Shown here one piece after another: positions 8,418-16,530 of a DNA stretch of 55,817 bases. Location: contig JAEYRV010000058.1 of NCBI GenBank assembly GCA_023435305.1, forward strand, positions 1 through 55,817. Reading direction: 5' to 3'. The DNA comes from Bacillota bacterium. Its GTDB lineage: Bacteria; Bacillota; Clostridia; Acetivibrionales; DTU013. Within the stretch, counting starts at the first letter, position 1. Each line of letters opens with the position of its first letter. The notes below the pieces were generated by a model. It made no database searches, was not told the DNA's origin, and saw nothing but the letters and a program-made list of their open reading frames with translations. A program made the translations under genes and the position numbers.

Positions 8418-9482
8418 ATGAAGAGAAAACTATTTAAATTATTCATAGTATTATCCTCGGCGATACTGCTTATTGCGCTGATTTTTTTCACGGACAGCTT
8501 TGACGAGCTTCTGCACATAGTCAGGAATGCAAAGGCATACTGGCTTGTCGCAGGCTTTGGATGCATGGTCATGTACTGGATACTTGATGCGGTGATCCTT
8601 AACAGGATCACCGTGACAATGGAAAAGGGCTATCGATTCAAAGATTCCGTAAGAGTCACCATGATTGGCCAGTTTTTTCATTCCATCACGCCGTTTGCGG
8701 GCGGAGGCGAACCTGTTCAGGCATATGTCATGGTAAAGGACGGAGTGAAGCCTGGATTTGCTGCGTCGATCTTTGTGGTCAAAACCTTTGTTCACCAGGC
8801 TCTGATCGTAGGATACGGAATCGTTGCCTATATTTTCTATGGCGGTGTTTTCGCTTCACGGATACCTGAGTTCAATTACTTCTTTTTATCCGGACTTGCA
8901 ATAAATGCCGCCTTTCTTGTGTTCGTAATACTGCTGCTGTATAGAGGCCACTCTGCAAGAAAGATAATGCTCTTTTTTGCAAGGCTTTTATCAGGACTTA
9001 AGCTCGTAAAAAACATTTCCGCTCTGGAACGGAGAATTGAAACTGAGCTGGAGACCTTCCGCGGGGGAGCCATGATAATTAAGAAAGACAAGCGGCAGCT
9101 TGCCAGCTTGACGATTCTGCAGATCACTCAGTTTACATTTCTGTTTCTTATAACTTATTTTATACAATTGGCTGTCGAGTCCTTCAGGGTGTCGCCATTG
9201 GAAGTGATAGCATCACAGTCCATGATAGTCCTGCTTTCGCTTATAGTTCCAACCCCGGGAGCCACGGGCGGAGTGGAAGGCCTGAGCTATATGTTCTACG
9301 GGATGTTCTTTACAAAGAGCTTCATTATACCGGTCATTTTGATATACAGACTTCTGAGTTATTATTCTTCCGTGATTTTTGGCGGGCTTTTTGCACTGTT
9401 TGCGCCGGAGAAACCGCTCAAACATGCTGTGGAGGGCGCTGACGATCCGGAAACGGATGTGGCCGGATACAAGGATCTATGA
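8418..9482 (+). CDS. Flippase-like integral membrane protein (LPG synthase transmembrane-region family, UPF0104)
   Basis: A 354-residue membrane protein with about eight hydrophobic segments, corresponding to the membrane (flippase) half of MprF without the aminoacyl-transferase half. Typical motifs are MIGQFFHSITPFAGGGEPVQAYVM and LIVPTPGATGGVEGLSYMFY, which match the 'P.p.GG.E' segments of this family. Relatives move or modify polyprenol- or lipid-linked molecules; the substrate here is unknown. The ATG at 8418 follows AAAGG with almost no spacing, so translation may be weak. It is 31 bp downstream of the Asp23 gene. Confidence 0.85.
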   Translation: MKRKLFKLFIVLSSAILLIALIFFTDSFDELLHIVRNAKAYWLVAGFGCMVMYWILDAVILNRITVTMEKGYRFKDSVRVTMIGQFFHSITPFAGGGEPVQAYVMVKDGVKPGFAASIFVVKTFVHQALIVGYGIVAYIFYGGVFASRIPEFNYFFLSGLAINAAFLVFVILLLYRGHSARKIMLFFARLLSGLKLVKNISALERRIETELETFRGGAMIIKKDKRQLASLTILQITQFTFLFLITYFIQLAVESFRVSPLEVIASQSMIVLLSLIVPTPGATGGVEGLSYMFYGMFFTKSFIIPVILIYRLLSYYSSVIFGGLFALFAPEKPLKHAVEGADDPETDVAGYKDL

Positions 9483-9510
9483 AAAACAGGCGCTGTCAGG
9501 GGGAGCATAC

Positions 9511-10236
9511 ATGAGATTCAAGATAATTTCATGCGAGGTTTTTTCAAGGCTTATATATTCAGCTGCCGCCCAAACACCCAATATCATTGATGTTGAGTTC
9601 ACCGAGCTCCGCTCGCATGTCGATCCTGACGGATTAAGAAAACAAATACAGACCATCATTGACAGGACATCTGATAAATATGATGCAATACTGCTGGGAT
9701 ACGGCCTCTGCGGGAACAGCACCTCCGGGCTGACGGCACGGTCCGTCCCGCTGGTGATTCCACGGGCTCATGATTGCTGTACCGTGTTTCTCGGAAGCAG
9801 GGCAGCCTTTCTGGAGCATTTCGGCCAGACGCCAAGCGCTCAATGGTCGTCGGCCTGCTATTATGAACGACTTGACGGGTGGTATCATGGCGGTGTGGCA
9901 GGAATGACCACCAGTGAGCATGAAGCTTATTACACGGAGCTTGTGGAAAAATACGGCCAGGAGAACGCCGATTATATAATCGATATGATGAAAGTAAAAA
10001 ATGAGATCGATTTTCTCACATTTATAGAGCTTGACGGTTTTGATGCTCCTGAGACAATTGAAGCTTTCAGGAGACATGCCGGGGATTCCGGCAAGCAGGC
10101 GCGCTTTGTCAGGGGCAGCACCAGGCTGATCGATGCGCTTGTCAACGGGGATTGGGATGATGAGGAGTTTCTTGTCGTACCGCCCGGAGCTGAAATCAAG
10201 CCGGTATATGACAACGACAGGATCATGGAAAGATAG
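9511..10236 (+). CDS. DUF1638 family protein
   Basis: A 241-residue protein starting MRFKIISCEVF. The segment YDAILLGYGLCGNSTSGLTARSVPLVIPRAHDCCTVFLGSR is the signature of DUF1638. Members are common in anaerobes and often sit near methyltransferase or corrinoid genes; none is present here, so no function is assigned. The cysteine-rich LGYGLCGN and HDCCTVF stretches may bind metal or cofactor (inference). The frame is open upstream into the flippase-like gene to 9379; the ATG at 9511 is chosen because GGGGGAG lies just before it. Confidence 0.8.
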   Translation: MRFKIISCEVFSRLIYSAAAQTPNIIDVEFTELRSHVDPDGLRKQIQTIIDRTSDKYDAILLGYGLCGNSTSGLTARSVPLVIPRAHDCCTVFLGSRAAFLEHFGQTPSAQWSSACYYERLDGWYHGGVAGMTTSEHEAYYTELVEKYGQENADYIIDMMKVKNEIDFLTFIELDGFDAPETIEAFRRHAGDSGKQARFVRGSTRLIDALVNGDWDDEEFLVVPPGAEIKPVYDNDRIMER

Positions 10237-10272
10237 AAAATCGTTAACGGAGATTATTTCTTAAAATTTTTT

Positions 10273-10301
10273 TAGACATTGTTGTATATTCTTCGTATTA
10301 T
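10273..10301 (+). promoter_or_regulatory. Sigma-A promoter for the PspC gene
   Basis: TAGACA (10273-10278) and TATTAT (10296-10301) with a 17-bp spacer, each one mismatch from consensus, about 40 bp upstream of the PspC-protein start. Confidence 0.6.
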
Positions 10302-10339
10302 CTATTGAAAGCACAATCACAGATAAAGGAGTAATGATT

Positions 10340-10852
10340 ATGGAAAGATTACATCGCTCGAGAAGAAGCAAAGTGCTGCTGGGAGTTTGCGGAGGTATAT
10401 CGGAGTATATCCATATAGATGTAGTGATAGTCAGAATAGTCGCCATATTGGCATTATTGATGGGATGGGGACTGATAGTATACCTGATTGCGGCAGTGAT
10501 AATGCCTGAGGACAAGGGCTATACCCCGGACAGCACGCAGTGGGGCCAGGATAGCGGCAGGAATGCATATAGCAGCAGCGGGGAACCCTATGGCAGCACT
10601 TATACAGATCCGGGTGCAAAGACCGGCAATGATGATTTTGTGAATGATTTCTACAATGATGCTGATAACTGGGATCGTCCCGCGAAATACAATTCTGAGA
10701 AGAACAGGTTCGTATTGGGAGCAATACTGGTTGGCGTCGGAATCCTCATACTCGGCAAGCAGTTCCTGCCCGGTATCTTCGAACTGAAGTTTCTGCTGCC
10801 GTTGTTTCTGGTCATTATAGGCGGTTTCATCGTTTATCAGGGGAAAAAGTAG
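10340..10852 (+). CDS. PspC-domain membrane stress protein
   Basis: About 170 residues. Residues 1-60 form a PspC domain: RLHRSRRSKVLLGVCGGISEYIHIDVVIVRIVAIL, then a transmembrane helix ending in IMPED. A Gly/Ser/Asp-rich linker (about 60-125) follows, then two closing hydrophobic helices resembling a LiaF-type transmembrane region (FVLGAILVGVGILILG and LLPLFLVIIGGFIVY). PspC proteins monitor the cytoplasmic membrane in stress responses. The ATG at 10340 is preferred over the in-frame ATG at 10334 because AAAGGAG (10325-10331) is only 2 bp from the latter. Confidence 0.88.
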   Translation: MERLHRSRRSKVLLGVCGGISEYIHIDVVIVRIVAILALLMGWGLIVYLIAAVIMPEDKGYTPDSTQWGQDSGRNAYSSSGEPYGSTYTDPGAKTGNDDFVNDFYNDADNWDRPAKYNSEKNRFVLGAILVGVGILILGKQFLPGIFELKFLLPLFLVIIGGFIVYQGKK

Positions 10853-10865
10853 ACACGGGGGTTCG

Positions 10866-12149
10866 ATGGACACTTATACAGGTACTGAAAATATGATAGA
10901 TGAATTAAAGAGAAAGTGCGTTAAAGTTTGGGAAAGTACACCTGATACTTTCCCTCTTTTTCATAGAAGCTATACTGCAAGTGACCACGCTGCCAATGAT
11001 GTGCGGCTGAGAGCCTTTATCGACGATTCCATACGACTGGTAAAGAGCTTTAAAGGCAACGGCACTGACGATCCGACACAATGGGGGAATTCCTTCAAGA
11101 GTTTGATATATGACTGCGGGGTCAATGTGATCGGATTGGGTGATGACAGTATGAGACTGCTTCTGGACGGCGGCTTTTGTGATGTGACATCTGAGTTCAT
11201 TTCGGAAGCCCGAAGTTTTGATGCAGCCTTCAAGCTTGATGACATCCTGCAGTCACTGAGGAATGCGTGGATAATGAACTGTATCCAGAGACTGATGGGC
11301 AAGGATATCGCACTGACACCGTCCATCCTGGCCTACAGTATGCTATATCCGTACACGGACAACTTTATCGATACAAATAGGATTTCAGCTAAAAAAAAGA
11401 GCGGCACAAATAACAAATTGGGAAGAAGGCTTGCCGGTGAACCTGTAGCTTCTGAAACCCCATTGGAGAACAGGATTTTCAAGCTAGTTGATATGATCGA
11501 AGCCCAGTATGACCGCAGCAGATACCCGATGGTATATAAAAGCCTCACAGGGATACATGATGCTCAGGTCAGAAGCATGCTTCAGGATGGTTCCGATGAC
11601 CTGGCCGGAAACGATCTACTTGATATCAGTGTCGAGAAAGGCGGAAGCTCGGTGCTGGCTGACGGCTGTCTCATAAAGGGGAGCCTTTCTGAAGCTGAAT
11701 CGGAGTTCATATTTTGTTTTGGCATTTTACTTCAGCTCATCGACGATCTGCAGGATATTGGGACCGACAAAATCAACGGACACAGGACATTGTTCTCGAT
11801 GGACAGCGACAAAGATACAGTACAAAGCCTTACAAACAGGTTGATAAATTTCACGATCAATGTCATGGATACAGACGATTCATTTACATGTACAGAAGCG
11901 AAACAAATAAAGGAGCTTATAAAAAACAGCATCGTTTTTCTTGTCATGGGCGCGGTCGCCTGCAATGACGGGATATATGGAAGAAAGTACCTGGCGGCGC
12001 TGCAGGAACACTCCCCGATCGATTTCAGGTGTCTGAAGAGCTGCTATAAAAAGATCGGAAGAGAATATGGAAAGCTCAAGCTGAAGTTTTCCGTCAAGTC
12101 GCTGGAGGTACCAATGGCAAAAGCCTTCGCCAGCGGAAGCATTTCTTGA
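10866..12149 (+). CDS. Class I isoprenoid-synthase-like enzyme (orphan)
   Basis: A 427-residue protein. Two acidic motifs 128 residues apart fit the class I isoprenoid synthase fold: D165-N-F-I-D169 (PYTDNFIDTN) and D293-D-L-Q-D297 (LLQLIDDLQDIGTDKINGHRT). K258-G-G about 35 residues before the second motif resembles the KTG segment of polyprenyl synthases. The first motif is DxxxD, closer to squalene/phytoene synthases, while the second is DDxxD as in chain-elongating prenyltransferases. Both metal sites look intact, so catalysis on a prenyl diphosphate is likely; substrate and product are unknown. No isoprenoid-pathway gene is nearby. It is 13 bp after the PspC gene. Confidence 0.7.
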   Translation: MDTYTGTENMIDELKRKCVKVWESTPDTFPLFHRSYTASDHAANDVRLRAFIDDSIRLVKSFKGNGTDDPTQWGNSFKSLIYDCGVNVIGLGDDSMRLLLDGGFCDVTSEFISEARSFDAAFKLDDILQSLRNAWIMNCIQRLMGKDIALTPSILAYSMLYPYTDNFIDTNRISAKKKSGTNNKLGRRLAGEPVASETPLENRIFKLVDMIEAQYDRSRYPMVYKSLTGIHDAQVRSMLQDGSDDLAGNDLLDISVEKGGSSVLADGCLIKGSLSEAESEFIFCFGILLQLIDDLQDIGTDKINGHRTLFSMDSDKDTVQSLTNRLINFTINVMDTDDSFTCTEAKQIKELIKNSIVFLVMGAVACNDGIYGRKYLAALQEHSPIDFRCLKSCYKKIGREYGKLKLKFSVKSLEVPMAKAFASGSIS

Positions 12150-12167
12150 ATTACCAAAAAATCATTA

Positions 12168-12195
12168 TAATGAAATTTCGAGCTTTATCCGATAT
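12168..12195 (+). promoter_or_regulatory. Sigma-D-type (flagellar) promoter for motAB
   Basis: TAAT (12168-12171), a 16-bp spacer and TCCGATAT (12188-12195) resemble the flagellar-sigma consensus TAAA-N15-GCCGATAA, with one mismatch in each core. The same layout with a better match occurs before cheX at 52097. Confidence 0.55.
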
Positions 12196-12246
12196 GATAT
12201 TTGATAGTGCAATAGAATACCTTGCAATGAGCAAAGGATGAATGCT

Positions 12247-13050
12247 ATGGATTTAGGTTCGATTTTAGGTCTTGTTTTGGGCGTAGCCTGTGTTGTAATA
12301 TCTATTTTTATCGGAGATGGCCAACTGCTCTCATATTGGGATCCGCCATCTGTATTTATTACGATTGGCGGCGGAATATGTTCAACACTGATCAATTTCA
12401 GGCTTAAAGATGTCTTGAGTGTGTTCAAGCTGTCAGTACATATTTTTAAAGACAAGTCATCTTCTTCCCTCGAAACGATTGAAATGCTTGTCAAGCTTTC
12501 TGAAAAGACCAGGAGGGAAGGCTTGCTGTCTATAGAACCGGAACTCGAGCAGATGGAGGATCCGTTTATAAAACAGTCGCTCCAGCTTGTTGTCGATGGA
12601 ATCGAGTCTGAGACGATCAAAGACTTTATGGATACAGAGATAGAGAACATGCAGGCAAGACACGGTAAGGGTCAGGCCATATTTAACATGATGGGTGCAA
12701 TATTCCCTGCATGGGGCATGATCGGTACATTGCTCGGATTGATCAATCTGCTGCTTAAACTTGATGACCCGGCCCAGATCGGCCCTTCAATGTCGGTCGC
12801 ATTGGTTACCACATTTTATGGCAGTATACTTTCAAATTTCATTTGTATACCAATGGCCGGTAAGCTTAAAATAAAGAGCGACGAGGAAGTACACCAGAAG
12901 GAAATGATCGCCGAGGCGGTCATATCGATACAGGCAGGAGAAAATCCGAAAATGCTGGAACAGAAGCTAAAGATATTCCTGACACCTGAACAGAGAAAAG
13001 CTGATACCAAAAAGGATGGCGAGGAATCGGACAAGGCCGTATCAGCTTGA
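12247..13050 (+). CDS. motA: Flagellar motor stator protein MotA
   Basis: A 267-residue four-helix membrane protein that forms the ion-conducting stator with MotB. It begins MDLGSILGLVLGVACVVISIFIGDG. The conserved third and fourth helices appear as MMGAIFPAWGMIGTLLGLINLL and GPSMSVALVTTFYGSILSNFICIPMAGKLK. The cytoplasmic loop between helices 2 and 3 (about 60-145) is charged, as expected for contact with FliG. The ORF opens at 12238, but AAAGG (12233-12237) has better spacing to the ATG at 12247. motB follows by 14 bp. Confidence 0.95.
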   Translation: MDLGSILGLVLGVACVVISIFIGDGQLLSYWDPPSVFITIGGGICSTLINFRLKDVLSVFKLSVHIFKDKSSSSLETIEMLVKLSEKTRREGLLSIEPELEQMEDPFIKQSLQLVVDGIESETIKDFMDTEIENMQARHGKGQAIFNMMGAIFPAWGMIGTLLGLINLLLKLDDPAQIGPSMSVALVTTFYGSILSNFICIPMAGKLKIKSDEEVHQKEMIAEAVISIQAGENPKMLEQKLKIFLTPEQRKADTKKDGEESDKAVSA

Positions 13051-13064
13051 CAGGAGTGAAATAG

Positions 13065-13910
13065 ATGGGCAGAAGAAAGAAAGTTGAAGAAAGTTCAAGC
13101 GGCGGATCATGGCTGACAACTTACAGTGACCTTGTTACGCTGCTGCTTTGTTTTTTTATACTGCTTTTTTCAATGGCAATAGTCGATAAGCAAAAATTCG
13201 AAAAGGTTGCATTGTCTGTGCGTGCTGCCTTTGCCGGCGCTGGCAACGAGACCTTCGACAAGGAATCGGGAGATACCATGATCAGCCTTACTCCGTTTGA
13301 TAATGGAGAGGACGTATTGGACGAGCCTGACAAGGGCACTGAGGATGAGGGTGATGAGACCGGAAAGGACATCGACAAGCAGGATCCGGATGAATCAGAG
13401 GACCAGCAGGGAAAAGAAGGGACCGAGGGTGACAACACAGGAAACGGCGAGGATATGGGAGAGGGAAGCATAGGCGCGTTTAAGGTGGATATTCAGGGCC
13501 TTATTGACAAGATGGGTCTTAATGAAAATATAAAGGTCGTGGATGAAGGAACTAAAATAATCCTCAGAATGGATTCGGTCATATTGTTCGATACCGGAAG
13601 CGCTGATCTCAAGACATCAGCCAAGCCTGTGATAGAAAAAATCGGTGATATCCTCAAGACACTCGATAATGAGATACAGGTACAGGGCCATGCCGATGAC
13701 AGGCCCATCAATACGAGAGAGTTCCCGTCCAACTGGGAGCTGTCCACAAAGAGAGCAACAAATGTCGTCAAATTTCTTATAGATGAATGCGATATCGAAC
13801 AGAAGTATCTGACTGCGACGGGAAATGCCGAGTTTCAGCCCATAGTGCCAAACGACAGCGAATATAACAGGCAGAAAAACAGAAGGATCGATATTGCTAT
13901 ACTCAAATAG
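13065..13910 (+). CDS. motB: Flagellar motor stator protein MotB
   Basis: A 281-residue single-span protein. The transmembrane helix (about 16-42) holds the essential aspartate in TYSDLVTLLLCFFILLFS. The C-terminal OmpA-like peptidoglycan-binding domain (about 160-281) contains FDTGSADLKTSAKPVIEKI, QVQGHADDRPI and NWELSTKRATNVVKFL. Between them lies an acidic low-complexity linker (about 85-140, rich in D, E and G), longer than the usual plug/linker. It forms the anchored half of the stator with MotA. Confidence 0.95.
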   Translation: MGRRKKVEESSSGGSWLTTYSDLVTLLLCFFILLFSMAIVDKQKFEKVALSVRAAFAGAGNETFDKESGDTMISLTPFDNGEDVLDEPDKGTEDEGDETGKDIDKQDPDESEDQQGKEGTEGDNTGNGEDMGEGSIGAFKVDIQGLIDKMGLNENIKVVDEGTKIILRMDSVILFDTGSADLKTSAKPVIEKIGDILKTLDNEIQVQGHADDRPINTREFPSNWELSTKRATNVVKFLIDECDIEQKYLTATGNAEFQPIVPNDSEYNRQKNRRIDIAILK

Positions 13911-13984
13911 TATTTTTCTCACTTTTATCTATTATTTTGCAAAATCCTATTCCTATTCAAATCAAACTTGGGTAGAATAAAGAA

Positions 13985-14036
13985 AAGGGACACACCTCTG
14001 CAGGGGGTATTCCTCTGGGGATGAGGAATGTCCCTT
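13985..14036. repeat. Palindromic REP-like hairpin before maf
   Basis: AAGGGACA (13985-13992) and TGTCCCTT (14029-14036) are perfect inverted copies enclosing GC-rich inner complementarity (CCTCTGCAGGGGG). The 3' portion AGGAATGTCCC (14024-14034) followed by CTTATT recurs at 24468-24478 near the end of metF, which suggests a dispersed element and not only a terminator. It may also attenuate motAB transcription. Confidence 0.5.
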
Positions 14037-14052
14037 ATTGAAAGGATATAGG

Positions 14053-14631
14053 ATGGAAGCGATCATACTGGCATCTTCCTCGCCGAGGCGCAGGGAGCTG
14101 CTGACCCAGGCCGGGATACCTTTTGCAGTCGTACCCGGAGATTTGGATGAAGAAAATGCGGATATTTCGGGCACTCCGGCCCAGAAGGCAGAACAGCTTG
14201 CATATCTGAAGGCAAAGGATGTCGCACGCGGTAAATCAGGCATCATACTTGGCGCGGATACAATAGTAGTCTGTGATGACGAAATTTTTGGTAAGCCGGC
14301 CGATGCCGAAGATGCCCGCAGAATGCTGTGGAAACTCTCGGGAAGGGAGCACCAGGTAATAACAGGCATAGCCTTGATCGATACCGCTGCCGGAAGAGAG
14401 AGCACCGGACATGAGACTACAAAGGTCAGGTTCTCCTCATTATCGGACAAGGAGATAGAAGCCTACATAGAATCAGGTGAGCCTTATGGAAAGGCCGGTG
14501 CTTATGCGATACAGGGGAGAGCCGCACTGTTTGTCGAGAGTCTGGATGGCTGCTATTCCAATGTCGTCGGTCTCCCGATAAGTAAGCTATATCGCCTGCT
14601 GAAGGATTTTGGCATAACATTATATGAGTAA
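14053..14631 (+). CDS. maf: Maf-family nucleotide pyrophosphatase
   Basis: A 192-residue protein starting MEAIILASSSPRRRELLTQAGIPF, the Maf signature. It also has GADTIVVCDDEIFGKP and SGEPYGKAGAYAIQGRAALFVESLDGCYSNVVGLP. Maf enzymes remove pyrophosphate from non-canonical nucleoside triphosphates (dTTP/UTP class) and are linked to septum control. The frame opens from a TTG at 14038; AAAGGA (14041-14046) fits the ATG at 14053. It begins the conserved maf-radC-mreBCD-min cluster. Confidence 0.95.
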   Translation: MEAIILASSSPRRRELLTQAGIPFAVVPGDLDEENADISGTPAQKAEQLAYLKAKDVARGKSGIILGADTIVVCDDEIFGKPADAEDARRMLWKLSGREHQVITGIALIDTAAGRESTGHETTKVRFSSLSDKEIEAYIESGEPYGKAGAYAIQGRAALFVESLDGCYSNVVGLPISKLYRLLKDFGITLYE

Positions 14632-14662
14632 TTACTGAATTAATGGGGAAATTGACAAAAAC

Positions 14663-14691
14663 TTGAAATAAATGTTAAAAAATTGTATAAT
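14663..14691 (+). promoter_or_regulatory. Sigma-A promoter for radC-mre
   Basis: TTGAAA (14663-14668), a 17-bp spacer and TATAAT (14686-14691). The predicted transcript would start near 14698, after the RBS of the upstream ATG at 14702, which supports using the radC ATG at 14741. Confidence 0.7.
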
Positions 14692-14740
14692 TGAAGGAGT
14701 GATGTTTTATTATTTTTTAAGAAATGCGGGGTTGACCAAA

Positions 14741-15439
14741 ATGGAATACAGACTTAGAATGAAGGATATACCAGCTAGCGAGAGACCCTATGAAAAACTG
14801 GAAAAATTCGGACCGGAGACCTTGTCAAATGCAGAATTGCTGGCAATAGTCATCAGGACCGGCAGCTCCGAGGAGACGTCGGTAACACTGGCACAGCGAC
14901 TTCTGGCACTTGGAGAGGACAGAGGGGGCATAACTCATCTTCATGACCTTTCAGTGGAAGAACTCAGGAAGATGAAGGGCATCGGGAGGGTAAAGTCACT
15001 GCAGATAAAAGCAGTAATGGAGCTTTCCAAAAGGGTTTCCGCTTCATTGATAAACAACAACAGGGTGACTATAAAATCTCCTGTGGAGGTCAGCGCATTG
15101 CTGATGGAGGAGATGCGCCACCTTAAGAAGGAAGTATTCAAGGTAATATTGCTCAATACGAAGAACCATATAATAAAATATATGGACATTTCGATCGGGA
15201 GCCTGAATGCATCGATAGTACATCCAAGGGAAGTATTCAGCGAGGCTGTAAAGGCAGGGTGTTCAGGAATGCTGTTGGTGCACAACCACCCCAGCGGAGA
15301 TCCTGAACCGAGCAGGGAGGATATTGAAACGACACACAGGCTGGTTAATGCAGGGAATATTCTTGGGATCAAAGTACTTGATCATGTGGTGATCGGAGAC
15401 GGAAGGTACATAAGTTTAAAAGAGCAGGGTATGATGTAG
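14741..15439 (+). CDS. radC: RadC/YsxA family JAB/MPN-domain protein
   Basis: A 232-residue protein with an N-terminal helix-hairpin-helix region (KFGPETLSNAELLAIVIRTGS, then LRKMKGIGRVKSLQIKAVMEL) and a JAB1/MPN metalloprotease-like domain carrying VHNHPSGDPEPSREDIETT and LGIKVLDHVVIGDGRYISLKEQG. RadC was once linked to DNA repair, but its biochemical role is unsettled. The ORF extends upstream to 14672 with an in-frame ATG at 14702, but MEYRLRMKDIPASERP at 14741 is the family-standard start and fits the promoter position. Confidence 0.92.
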   Translation: MEYRLRMKDIPASERPYEKLEKFGPETLSNAELLAIVIRTGSSEETSVTLAQRLLALGEDRGGITHLHDLSVEELRKMKGIGRVKSLQIKAVMELSKRVSASLINNNRVTIKSPVEVSALLMEEMRHLKKEVFKVILLNTKNHIIKYMDISIGSLNASIVHPREVFSEAVKAGCSGMLLVHNHPSGDPEPSREDIETTHRLVNAGNILGIKVLDHVVIGDGRYISLKEQGMM

Positions 15440-15492
15440 TCTGACAGGGACGGACCGCTGCCTTTTCATAGAAGAACTGGAGGAGTATTTAT

Positions 15493-16515
15493 ATGGGATT
15501 TTTCGCAAAGGACATAGGAATAGATCTGGGGACCGCCAACACGCTGGTCCATGTAAAAGGCAAGGGCATTATAATAAGAGAGCCCTCAGTCGTGGCTATA
15601 AATAAGAATACAAAGTCCATACTGGCTGTGGGCGATGATGCGAAGAGCATGATAGGCAGAACCCCCGGCGACATCGTGGCAATAAGGCCGATGAAGGATG
15701 GAGTTATCGCCGATTTCGACATTACTCAAAGCATGCTCAAGCACTTTATAAGACGTGCTATAGGTACGGGCTTTATATCCAAACCGAGAGTCGTTATCTG
15801 TGTGCCGTCAGGTGTAACAGAGGTAGAGAAGAGAGCAGTTGAAGAAGCTACCTTATCTGCAGGAGCAAAGGAAGCCTACCTGATCGAAGAGCCGATGGCA
15901 GCCGCTATTGGAGCAAATCTGCCTGTCGAAGAGCCCTCCGGCAGCATGATCGTTGATATAGGCGGCGGAACAAGCGAGGTGGCTGTTATTTCCCTTGGCG
16001 GCATTGTTACCAGTAAGTCCCTCAGAGTGGCAGGAGACGAGTTTGACGATGCAATAGTGCTTTTTGTGAAGAAGGAATACAATCTCATGATAGGTGAAAG
16101 ATCTGCCGAGCAGATCAAAATGACGATAGGAAATGCGTACCTGAAGCCCAAGGAGGAATACATGGATGTAAGGGGCAGGGACCTCATTACCGGGCTTCCA
16201 AAAAACATATCACTGTCGTCAAGCGAAATAAACGAAGCACTCAAGGAGCCCATAAACTCGATCGTAGACTCAATTAAATATACACTTGAGAAAACACCTC
16301 CGGAGCTTGCTGCCGACATAATGGACAAGGGCATAATGCTGGCAGGCGGCGGAGCGCTCCTCAGCGGGCTGGACACGCTCATCAAGGAAGAGACGGGCAT
16401 GCCGGTCATGATCGCCGAGACACCTCTTGACTGTGTAGCCATTGGAACAGGAAAGGTGCTCGATGAAATCGAGACCCTTAAGAAAGTGCTGATAACGCCC
16501 AGGAAATTAAAATAG
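15493..16515 (+). CDS. mreB: Rod-shape-determining protein MreB
   Basis: A 340-residue bacterial actin homologue that polymerises under the membrane and guides lateral wall synthesis. ATPase-domain signatures are IGIDLGTANTLVHVKGKGI (phosphate 1), IVDIGGGTSEVAVISLGGIV (phosphate 2) and GIMLAGGGALLSGLDTLI (adenosine). The length is normal. It has a good RBS (TGGAGGAG) and is followed by mreC, mreD and PBP2, as in Bacillus. Confidence 0.97.
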   Translation: MGFFAKDIGIDLGTANTLVHVKGKGIIIREPSVVAINKNTKSILAVGDDAKSMIGRTPGDIVAIRPMKDGVIADFDITQSMLKHFIRRAIGTGFISKPRVVICVPSGVTEVEKRAVEEATLSAGAKEAYLIEEPMAAAIGANLPVEEPSGSMIVDIGGGTSEVAVISLGGIVTSKSLRVAGDEFDDAIVLFVKKEYNLMIGERSAEQIKMTIGNAYLKPKEEYMDVRGRDLITGLPKNISLSSSEINEALKEPINSIVDSIKYTLEKTPPELAADIMDKGIMLAGGGALLSGLDTLIKEETGMPVMIAETPLDCVAIGTGKVLDEIETLKKVLITPRKLK

Positions 16516-16530
16516 AGAGGAGACAATCCT

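Noticed and set aside
14702..14740. RadC start at the ATG at 14702
   Set aside because: Its RBS overlaps the predicted transcription start, and the encoded extension is unlike the family.
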